In this document: in pieces, positions 35,201 to 47,200 of the stretch
Layout: the number at the start of each line of letters is the position of its first letter
Numbering within the stretch: position 1 is the first letter of the stretch
Assembly (NCBI GenBank): GCA_021014325.1
Contig: CM037473.1
Span: 12,834,696-12,898,695 of the forward strand
Direction of reading: 5' to 3'
From: Plazaster borealis
Lineage: Eukaryota; Echinodermata; Asteroidea; Forcipulatida; Labidiasteridae
DNA: 64,000 nucleotides
Made by a program: the position numbers and the translations under genes
Notes under the pieces: model-generated
Told to the model about the DNA's origin: nothing
Seen by the model: only the letters and a program-made list of their open reading frames with translations
Databases searched by the model: none

Positions 35201-38200
35201 ATTTTGCGCATATACCGCCCTTTAAAAGCACATAAATCTATTGGCTGTAAGCACAGAATTCCACGGTGAGCAGAGCCATGAAGTTGGGTGCTGCTGATTT
35301 CTTCATTTTGGTTTCTTGACAGTGCCTCGAACAATTTAAAAACACATTAAACAGTCTTGCTGTGGCTGAAAATGTCCTGTTTTTTTACAAACTGCAGTTG
35401 CATGCCTGTTTACGGTACTTAAGTTAAATATTGTTTTTCATTAAAGTAAATTCAAATTTCTGAGTCGATTTGTATTATAAAGAGACAAGGAAAGCCAATT
35501 TTTTTCTTTCTTTACCTTCAATCTTTTAACACTGGGTGTTTGTGGCAATACATCCAATTTTGCATGGAGATCACTAAAGTACTGGTCGAGCCGGGACAAT
35601 CTGGACTGACTGCTGACGGAGGGTATGGCCACAGATAACCTCTGACTAGACTTGTCTTCCTTTGGCTTGGATTGTTTGATGGGTATTCCAAACTTACAGC
35701 ATTCATGAGCGCATGAGTCTTTATTAGAACAGCGATGGTTGCAGGGTTTACGATCACCAAACTCTGATAAATCCTCATCATCAGTCTTCGGATCTGACGA
35801 GGCAATCAATCACTTTTGTTACACTATTTTTGTTCTTAACTTTTTAATGTATTCATGTAATTTTTGAAGCACTTTCAATGAGCATTGGCCTTGGAAAAAG
35901 ATTTTACTTTTCTAGGATTATACAAAATGGGAAAATGAAGATTGAGCTTGTGAATGGTGGTTTTCAAACTTAAGAATAGTTGATACGCAGCCATGAAGAG
36001 CAAAGTCATTATTACTCATAAACACAATGCAAAAATTCCTTCATTTGAAACTCAAGATGAATTATTTGAATTGTTTCCCAGGTCAAAAGTCTAAAACATC
36101 TTACTTTATCAAGCCACCTCACCCTCCTTTAATTGCTCCTTACCATTGTCATATCCCTGCCATGTGTTTGTCATTGGAGGCTGCCTTCTTTTCACCTGTT
36201 CTTGTGTATTATTCTTGGGTTGTGGGGGTGTAGGATGAGACCGTTCTGTTGTTATGGCCTGCATGTGTTTGGGTCCAGAGTAGAAAGGGGTGTAGCTGCT
36301 CTGTACATCTAGTCCAACTGCCATTGCGGATATAATCAATGTCACAGAATATTAGCCAAATAAAACTGAAAAGCAAACATTAGCCATGCAGTTAAAGCCA
36401 TAATTTCAATAGCCTTTTAGATCACATTGAAATAACTGTTAACCTGTTAAAGGGCACTTCCATTGGTCTAAGAGAAAGTCTATGGGAAACTTGAAGGGGC
36501 CAAGACCAGGGCAACAGGCCATGGCCCCTGTGTAGTTCTAGGCATGTGGCTCGACAAAAACACTTTGAATAACAGTTGTTTTGTCTCTACAATCTGAGGC
36601 CGTTTCCAAATTGATGGCCTTGGGTGGAATGCCAAAATGTCAATTTTTTCAATGTTATCTTTGCAGCCAACACTAACAGCAATGACCTTATAGTCTTAGG
36701 ATGCAGCCTTACCATAGTCTTGACTGATGAGATTGACACTGAGCTGTTCTCCACTATTAGCTCTCTTGATATAGATCTTCTTGCTCCATGCTCCACTCCT
36801 CACTAGCTGTGAATCCCTACAAAACAGGTCAATTTAACATTCACCTTTTACTTGGAATAATAAACTTCAATGATATAAGCATAAATCAATTCGCCGTATT
36901 TTTGACCGCGTGAGGGTGTATGTGGACCAATTTCGTATGATAAAAAACAAGTAAACAAATAGGGGTTTTTTCTATTTTGTTACTATTATGTTTAAGTATT
37001 TCGTCATTGATGCAAGAAAACTACATACAGGCAATTGAAATAAGATGAAACTGTAATTGTGAAGCAAGACGTTCCCTGAAGAAAGCGCCCTCATGCGGTC
37101 AAAAATATGGTAAATTGTACCGGTATTATCCAAATAAATATTGGGAAAGTTAACACATTAATTATACAAAACAGTTTTTAAAAATGCAATAATATAAAAT
37201 CCATAAGAATATTTTAAATTAACAGTATGAATTATCAAAAGGTGACATTCTTTTTAAAAATTAATCACCCTTGAAATTAAGATACATGTACCTCTGTCTT
37301 ATTTAGGCATTCCAAAACCATTCTTAGAATTTGTTTTAACTCTCTGGGAAGCATGTAACCTAAAGCAAGATGTTAATTCACATGATAGTGCAGCATTTAA
37401 AGGCATCGTACACGTTTGGTAATTGTCAAAGGCCAGTGTTCTCATTTGGTGCATCCCAACATATGCATAAAACAACAAGCCTGTGAAAATTTGGGCTCAA
37501 TTGGTCATCGAAGTTGCAAGAAAATGATGAAAGAAAAAACACCCTTGTTGTACAAATTTGTGTGCTTTCAGATAGGAATAAAAGGCTTCTAGCTAGAAGT
37601 CTTTTATTATTTTAGTGAGAAATTACCTCTTTCTCAAAAACTACGTTACTTCAGAGGGAGTCGTTTCTCACAATGTTTTATACTATCAACAGCTCTCTGT
37701 TGCTCGTTACCAAGTCAGTTTTTATGCTAATATATATTTTGAGTAAATACCAAACGTGTACGATACCTTTAACGAAAGTCAGACCAAAGGGTTTTTACTG
37801 GATACAATGCAAAGGGAACAACACAATAAACAAAGATTCTTAACTGGAATGAGTAAATACTAATAGCTTGAGAAACAAAAACTAAATAATGTGTGAAAGG
37901 GTCATAACATAAGCAACCAAAGACTTTTAATTCAATAACGAGGGAATAATAAAGGCATGGGTGGAATTTAAGAATTACAGCAGTCTGAATTGTCTGAGTG
38001 AACTGGGTAAAGAGAAAAATAACAACTTAATGCAGTAAAATCAAGAGGTGACAATCAACTGACCATTTAGATGGGATACTTGCATCAGAATATTATTTTT
38101 GTTTTACCCATACACAAATGTGTGGCTTGGAAAGCCAGGAGTATACAGTGCTTATCCCACATGGGTGTAAGGGAAAAATAAAATAATTATTCAACTGACC

Positions 38201-41200
38201 ATAAATATTCAAACATGTTTATTCATGAGAGGCAGTCATGTGAGTCAATAAAGCAGTGCAATAAAAGGAGAAGACAACAACTTTGTATCGAAAATCGTCA
38301 GGGATGAGATTTGACGAATATGAAAATTATTGAAAACTGGCTCGTGGGCCTGAGTTCCCTCTTATTCTAAACCCAGAACCTCCCAGATGTTACAGTAGGA
38401 TGTTTACAGACACTGTGCATCATGGAATACAAAACTATAGGTTTGGACACAATGTGGACCATCTCTGTCTACCTTTTGGTAACTGCTATATTTCTCTTAA
38501 GAAAATTTGATGGCACAGGGAATTTTTTAGAAAATCCTGAAATCAGTAAAAATCCTGATAAATCAAATGCCTGAATTGTACAGGATAACACAATAAATGT
38601 ACTCAATTCCCAACTGATCAGGGTTAGATATCTAAGTTCATTTAATTTGAAATAATTCATAAACAGTGAGGACAAATATTATTTTGTATCAATAATAACA
38701 TCATAAAATCACATACATTTATTCTTATTATTAAGTAGGATTTGAAACTTTGTATGGTGGAAATACAATCTAGTAAGGTTTGCAGGGAACACCATGTACA
38801 TTAATTTCTCTTGTGAGTTGTGGTGGTTATGAAGAGAACAGGTGGTGAAACAACTCAATGTTTCAATCAGTTTGCTCCAAATTCTGGTTCTGCATATGAA
38901 TCAACACTTACATGATTCTCTGTTTGAAGACAACTTTATTATCAGCATCTCCAATGAGGAGCATACATCCATGATAGGTCTTTGCCGTCCGCTTCTTGGC
39001 CAAGCTCTCCTGGTTCATCAGACCAATTGTCAGAGTAATCTCAGCTGACTGAGCATTGTACCTAGGGGCCTATGAGAAGAAAATTAACCATAAAACGTTG
39101 AAATCTTCAAGTGGGGCAAGCTTTTAAAACTGCGGACCAATTTTAGATTCTGAGCTCAAAAAAAGTTTGCCTCAAGAAAAGCCAGTGATCAACCAATATG
39201 CCTTGCAATATACCGGTACTTTGTTCATGACTGCTCTCCCAGAAAATAACTTCATTAAAGATATGGTTTTTTTTTTAAAGAGTACATTAATTCCAAACCT
39301 CGGAAAGCATACCTGCTCTATTGAGACATCATACTTTGGTAGGTGTGTGACAGCGTCTAGAATCATATTTCCAAAGGGTGGATGCCGATTTAAAATCTGT
39401 AAAAAGACAGAAACTCACACCATCAAGATATTACCATGAATTATGCCACATTTCACATTTCAATTCTTTTAACATAAAAACCATGTTGAAAATACTTTAT
39501 TTGTCAATTTTATTTTCACACAACATTCAAAGGTATTGTACAAAAACCATCATAGATCTGTTTACCAATCTGATAAACAAAAACAACAAGGTCCCATAGG
39601 TAGTAAAAAACTAAATTTCAACAAAGCAAAAATAAATTTAGAGTAAATGAAGTACAGGCTTATGCAATAGGCCAGTAACATTAAAAATGATGTTCGCCTT
39701 ATCATACTAAATACTTTACATTATTATTACACATGGGACCTGTATAGATGCTCACCAGTTCAAGTTCCCTTGGGTTGGTGCTTTCAACTTTCTGGAAGTT
39801 GGTTATTCCTGCATTGACCAAAGCTGTTCCGAGTGCCGGCCCAATCTTGTCTAGTTGCCTGGCCATATTCTTGGAGTTCTCCCAGAGTCTTGCCTTGAAA
39901 CATTTGGAGATTATAGCAGCATGTAAGAGAGCCTTGAAATTGGTCTTTTGCATCAAGTACTCCAGTAAACCTTAGAAAACAAATAACAAAAAGAGTAATG
40001 TTTGGAGCTTTGCATGGTGTGGACAAAAATAAATAAACATTGTTAGAAATTTTTAATAATAAAAATAACAACACACAGTTTTTATATACTTTTCACACCC
40101 AAGGGAAAGGCCTGCATTTACTTAATAAATAAAACACCTTATTGTAAAAAGGTAAAAGGGTAAAAAAGGCAAGTCTGCGTGCAAACACTTGCCCAAATCT
40201 AAATAAATTTTGCAAAATAAATTGGAATTCATCATGGGTGTTACTAATAAAAATAATGTGTTATTATAACACCTGTGGCATATAACTCCATGCTGGCTGC
40301 ACATTATTAATGGAGGACTTTTGAGACGATAGGAGCGTCCCACTCATTGGTCCTTTTCCATTGTTCTCAGCAACAAAAACAATACAAATGGACCGGTTAT
40401 TGGGATGCCCGCTATTGTCTCAAACGTCTCCTATACTCTTGCCAAATCTCCCTTATGCATAGAAGACATTATGTTTTGTGCTACATCCCGAATATGGGGC
40501 AATTTCCTTAGTGTTTATTTTGAACTTACATCTTGTAAGTCTCTGACCAGCTCTAAAAATACGATTGCTGTCTTGAGTCAGACCAAAATCCTGAATGGGT
40601 AGACATCCTAGCACCGACTGGATCAAGCTGTTTGTGAAAAAAAACAACCAACAAGTGCAAACTTAACAAATATGAAACTGTATTAATTTTGTTTTATACT
40701 TGGAATTTTTGCAAAACCATAATGGTAAAGCATGAACATATATAAGAATTAGATTATTGCCCCAACTCACCCGACATTATCATCACAATAATTTTGGTTG
40801 CACCATTTTGGGAGTCAATGTCACAGTGTAGTGCGAATCTAAGGCGACGAGGCGTTTACAAATAACAGGCTTTATAGGTCTACCTATTGACTCCCAAAAT
40901 GCTGAGCGGTGGCACAGTCGCCGCGTGTGATGTGCGTGCAAGGGGTTAATAGTATCATTTCTCACCAGTTAACTTTCATGTCGGTGGTCTTTATCTTTCC
41001 TTTCATGGGAAACCGAATGGTCACCCTGTTCTTGTCTTTGTTGAGCGTGTTCAGGACTTTTCTTTCGTTGACCCTCAGTTGAATGTCTGAAAACTCCTTA
41101 CATTTACACAGCATGGTTAGCTAAAACATTATAAATAAATGAAAAGGGGTGGTTATAGCTGCTATTTCTTTCTGTTATGCATTTTGAATCAATTACCATT

Positions 41201-44200
41201 TAAAACAAAACTCACACTGAGAAAAGAGAAAAAAAACAAACGAAGTGTGGAAAAGCTAATGTTGACTGCCTTTTAAACATCCTTTGACCACTTTGCAAGC
41301 AAGTAACATCTTTTAAATGATAAATACAAGTACATGTACAAAATTTGAAACAAAATAATTATCTAAAGAGGTGTACAATAATTTTTTTTTTTAATTTCAA
41401 GAACTAAACTACAAGGGAAACTGACTGGGTAAATAGATAGCTTAGTTGGTAGAGCGCTGCCACTTTAATCCGGAGGTCACAGGTTCAAGTCCCGCTCTAG
41501 TAAATTTGTCTTTGTTCAACCCAAAATTTAACAAATTACTTACAATTTCCTCCATGGATTCTGTGCCTTCTACTGCGCTAAACTGCTTCATAGTGTCAAA
41601 GGCAATGCAATACCTTGCCATTAGCCGCCCCGTCTCTGGAACAAGGACAACATACAGTTTCCCACTTAAATTAAATAACAATTTTTGAACAGAGTGTGTC
41701 TAGCAAATTCAGATTTAGACAGGCAACTTTTTCATTGCAAAAAGAAAAGAAAAAGGTAATGGCGAATCAAGCAAATATTTGTAAAATTTTGTTTTTTACT
41801 TTTCTATCATTCTCATTGCTTGTTGATCTTGTTCTAGCTGCCATAAAACTAAATTGCAACATTATTGCAATTAAAACCCAATAAATATAAGTTAAATGAA
41901 AAGGTCGGACTGTTTTCCCTTCACCCAATACATTGGCAAAGGGTTTACACAAAGAATTGTTGTGTTCCTGATGCAAGAAGAAGTATAAAGCTTTTAAAGC
42001 TCAAATTATTTATGTTCTTATCAGTAGAATTGAGGAAACTGGTTGCTAGTTCATCAATCATGCAGCAAAAATTCCTGTCACACTTCTCAGACCCGTATAC
42101 AAATTTCCAGCTGAATAGTGCCACAGGGTGTACATTTTTCAATGTCAAACCTATAGTTTTTGTTCACTGTTGTATTTAATAATAATAATAAATAATAATA
42201 ATAATTATAATAATAAGACTTGTAATGCGCACATATCCACCCTGCTGGGTGTTCAAGGCGCAGAATTTAATGGGTTTTATTTTAACTTTTTTTTCTTATG
42301 CAAGTTTGCCTCAAACAACACTTATAATAATGGGCTACAAGAAGAAAACATTTAATGTGAAAATAAGTCAGGAGAGCTGAAGATTGGAATTGATATTCCT
42401 CTTAAAACTGTCTAGATTGTAGGATAGATGGAAATATATGAACCAGGCAAAGAGTGAATTATTAATTCTTGTTATTCTGTCTTTATAACTCTTAGATAAT
42501 CTCAAACAATATTTACCTGTTGGTTTCAGGTCCATTGTTTCTGCATCCATCTGGACAAGACCAAAGTTTGACAGCAAATTCAGGTCTCTAATGCATATAT
42601 CTTTAAAAATGAAATACATTTTGCACATTTATTTCTTGCTAACATTTGGCCCTATGTTGGCGGTCTCCCTATTTTGTCAATATCTATGTTAGGGGTGCCA
42701 GTCAGAAGCCATACAACCGTTAGCTGCCAGGTGGCCAGGGATCACACCGGAGGTCGTTGGTTCAAATCCCGATCTAGTAAGTTTTTCTTTGTTCAACCCC
42801 AAATCATTTAACAATTTACCCAGGCAGTTTCCCTTGTGGCTTATAACTTGATATTTGTTAACTTGCTAAACTTTTAGGTGGAAGATTGGAATTTAAAAAA
42901 TTCAGTATACCTTCATAAACTTTCAAAAGCATGCATTTGGAAAAAACTGCAGATGTTTCCGGTTGTGGGTTTACTGGTCAAGTACTAAAATTATTGGACC
43001 ATAGCCAGTAGTCCGCAGCGTACTTCGACCTCTCCGGAGACAAACATTTCAAGGCGTATTTTGAATTAAAAAAATTCTTGAGTTCTGCATTAGATAAACG
43101 ATAGTCCAAATACCTTGTAGTTTTGTCTCCATCTGTTCCTTGGTCAGATTCACAGGGATTTTGTAATGAGACGGGTTCTTCATAATGCGGATATACAAGA
43201 AAGTAGACTTGAGCCACTCCAGTGCTATTGAGATATCATTGATGGTGTGCAGGACTATCTCTGCATTCAGATGCTCTATCAGGTGATTGTGGAGGCTGAT
43301 GAAGGAGGACACGAAGTGGTCAAGTGCGTTACACCGACCCATTTTCCATTCATGGTTTATAACAATAATAATAATAAACCATTTTTATATAATAATAATG
43401 AACCATTTTTTATATATCACATAACACATAGTGATTAAACATGTCCCTATGCGCTGTAGAGAAAAAAAGACAACAAAATACAAATACAAGATGTACTAGG
43501 TTACAAACAAAATAAATGAAGGTCCGTCTTTAAAGCAATCTTAAACTTATCAATGTAATAAATATTTTTCAAATGTTCAGGTTATCACAAACATGACATA
43601 AACTTTGTATATAGTCCAAAAAAGCATGATACTAAAATATCCAGTTGGCTGACACCCAGTACAGTGAAAATAGAGATAGTTATAGGAGCCTGACAGAGCA
43701 GCTGCTACGCGCTCCACCATCACTACAAATAGCGCATATCACCGTGAGGTCCCTAAGCGCTGTAAAGGGAAATCAACAATTGTACAAAGTAAACAGATAT
43801 GTTTTCACCCGGGTTTTGAATTGTTCAAAATTTGAATTTAATTCTTAAATAGATCTTATCTTGTAATATGAAGAGGTCACAGTTTTCCAAGGTACTCATT
43901 TTGAGCAATAATCAATATTTATTTCACATGTTCATAGACTGAGCTTACCTGCTTTCAATGTCATCAGCTCCATTCAGCAGGGACAAATACTTTTTCTAAA
44001 TGGAAGGGGAAAATAAGATCAAACAAAATTATAAATAAAAGTCTTTATTTATGAGAAAAAAAAGCAACAGTTCTCCTTAGAGGCAAGACTAAGATTTCTC
44101 ACTAGGTGGCATTTAGAAAGCCATGAGTCATAAAGATGTGAAATAGAATATCAGATTGTGTGATTGTCAGAGAAATCAAATCTTAGTCTCATTTTGGTTT

Positions 44201-47200
44201 TGTATCAATCAACATGAGAAACATTTTGCCATATTAAATGCTAAAGTCTTTAAATTACGTGTAGTTCACAAATCCAAGTTTCTCTTTCTAGCTCTATGTG
44301 GCAATTATCTAGTGTATTTTCCTGTTATTGTTAAATTTGACGTACATTATTAAATAAATTATCACTATTGTTAACTGCAACACATACCTTGCTCTCATGT
44401 TTGGTCATAATGACCGCAGTAGCGCTGGAATCAAACTGGGGCCTACCAGCCCTACCAATCATCTGCAGTACCTGTGTTTCTGTGTACTCACAGTACATGC
44501 CCGATACGTAGTGCTGTGTGGATTTGACTACTACCAGATGGGCTGGTAGATTAACACCCATCGCTAGAGTACTGGTTGCAACTAAGGCACAAGAAATAAA
44601 CTGACAATATTTCAGATTTTGTTTTCCTTCTTTCTTTTTGCACTATTCCCTGCTAATTTGAGCCAACCTAAGAACCAGGCAAGCTATCTAGCAATTAGAT
44701 ATCGGTTCTAGAACACAGTGCTTCATCACACATCAATGTAGTTTAAATCATAATACTAATTATTCTTAATTTATATCATATAAAATTCAAAACATACAAG
44801 CTAAAACGCAATTAAAAAAAAAATTGTATCTTACCAACCATTCAATGGAAAAATTAGTTAAGACCTACTTTTGAAATGAACGACAAAATGAAATTTTCAA
44901 AGGTTGAACAATTTATATCTGACTCATCGAGTTACATGATCATCAGTAAATATATTAGGACATCTTAAGAAATGTTACTTTAAAAGGGTTACACAATTTC
45001 TATTTTGGACTTACTGAGAACAGGCAGATCTCCGGTGATGAACAATTCTTCTGTGAATTTCCTGTCTTGGGTATCTAGGCCTGCATGATGATATCCTACA
45101 CCGCTCAGCACTAACTCTGTAATTCAGAAACAAGAACTTATACACAAAATATGCTGGTCCAAAATATAACTATTGTTTAAATAAGACAAAGACAAATTAA
45201 TGATACTTGATGTTCAAATCAAACAACTTGTTTAATAGATGCTAAATTTGCATCAGGGATAAAAAATATTATTTGCGACATCTGCTCTAGAAATGGCAAC
45301 AGTCGTGGGTTCAAATCCAACCCACAGGACTTGGGAAAGTACTGAGTATACAGTGCTTTACACGTATTGGTGTAAGGGTAAAACCAAATAACAAACAAAC
45401 TGTGCAAGTTAATTGTGAAGAAAAACTGTCATAAAATGTAAGGACACAACTTACCTCTCAGTTTAGTCTCTCTGATCATATTAGCTGCTTTCTGTAGTCG
45501 CTGTTTATGCTGACCGTTCATAATGAACCTGGCCTCCTTTACAAGTATGCTTGCGGCTTGCTGTACGCCTTTACGCGTTGCACAGAACTGTGGCATGGAG
45601 AATGAATAACATTTTAGCTTAGGAAGAAGACAAGGTTAATAGGGTTGGTTTTGGTTAAAGGGAAATTACATCATTGGTAATTGTTGTATTTTTTGTTATA
45701 GAAAATATGGATTTTGGGGTAGGATTTAATATGAAATTTCATCTACTGACCAGTTTGCAATTGTGCGTTTGTGACTGCCGAGAAAAACAAGAGCAAATGG
45801 TGATAATTTTAAACTGTTATACATATCTTTTTGGATTAAAACTCACATGTCAAAATGATAAAAAATTTCATTCATCTTTAAAATGAAATAGCACCTAGTG
45901 AAATGTTTTCTCTTGATACTTTGGAATAAAATGTACTTTCAGTCAAGTAAGTTATTTTGTATTAACTTGGAAGTACTTTTTGTTCATATCCGCCAATAAG
46001 GTAATCTACCTTTAGGCACCATTCTTGGTAATTCATTTAGACTATTCTTGACACTCACCACAAGTGTTGGTTTTTGGTCTGAGTATGTGTGTATAACTCC
46101 ACTCAACTTGTAGTTGAGAGACAAGTCAAAGCGAAATTCGGACTGCCGATCTGAGCAGGGGTAGGACAGGACTACTTTCCTCAGTTTGACAGGCCGGTGA
46201 CTCTCATCAAGTCTGTTGGAACAATACAACCGATTTATCACTTACAAGACTCATGTTAGGTTGGGTTGAGTTGGGTTGAGTTAGGGTTGGGGTTGGGTTG
46301 GGGTTGGGTTAGGGTTGGGTTAGGGTTGGGTTAAGGTTGGGTTAGGGTTGGGTTGGGTTGGGATGGTTAGGGTAGAGTTAGGGTTGGGTTGGGTAAGGGT
46401 TTGTTTGGGTTTGTTTTGCAACATGTTGCTATAAAAAGGAAAATGCAAATTTTGACTCCCAGAATTGGGTGTGTCATCTGGAAATTAATTGAGAATACAC
46501 ATTTGAAAACATATTTTAGTCAAGTCTTGAATTCTGGTGGAATAATAGTGAAACATGCAGTTCGTCAGGTAAGAATATTTTACCTTTTGAAATTATTTTA
46601 AAAATCTTTTAAGGGTAGCCTAGTTTTGGCTACAGCAAATACAGATATTTGTTGTTATGCCCAAGTATCATTTCAATGCATCGTTAGGTCTCCAGCAGTT
46701 TAATGACGGCATTATATTATTCGCAGCTTCAGGAACAAAGATATAGAAATACATTTAATAAATCAAGTAATTAATATTTTTTTCAGGTTTCTTACTTGTG
46801 ATAGACTCCATGTTTGCCATCAGTCTTTAACCATTCAGCTACCTAAGGAATAATCAAGTTTATTCCAATAAGTTTTCTTTTTCCATCATATGATTCTGTC
46901 AGTTATAAAAATGTTTGCCTGAACAAAATAATATTTCTTTCAGTAAAACTTTTAAAACATGTTAGCATCTCAAAGCATTCAACCATAAAACTACACACTT
47001 TTAAAACGGTTGTTTTTGCTGGCACTTGTAAATGGCTTATATTTATCCACAAATATAAAAAGCACTTCTTGTGGAAATTTGTTTAAGTGCAAGTGTTGCA
47101 TATAATCATTATTTTATTTAAAATGAGCCAAATTTTGATGACACTGTTTTGATGGACCTTTAAATGTCATCAGAAATAAAACTGAATGCACAAATAAAGT

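Larger units (their letters stand above)
29223..43295 (-). other. HFM1: HFM1 exons 17-34: winged helix, Sec63 region and C-terminal tail
   Basis: Exons 18-34: 42600-42517, 41635-41544, 41120-40966, 40627-40530, 39970-39756, 39396-39313, 39069-38912, 36816-36713, 36317-36144, 35793-35516, 34988-34754, 33949-33806, 33645-32994, 32415-32192, 31568-31384, 30771-29912, 29286-29223. Conserved stretches are LIEHLNAEIVLHTI (winged helix), then a Sec63-like domain with LGCLPIQDFGLTQD, CFKARLWEN, GTALVNAG and LIGDADN. Exon 27 carries a Cys cluster (CNHRC, then C and CC, about residues 1101-1116) also found in human HFM1. The protein ends VFDQIFQGIF, close to the human ending. The last exon is joined by a donor (AA then GTGAGT) that avoids a TGA directly after PNK. 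Confidence 0.92.
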
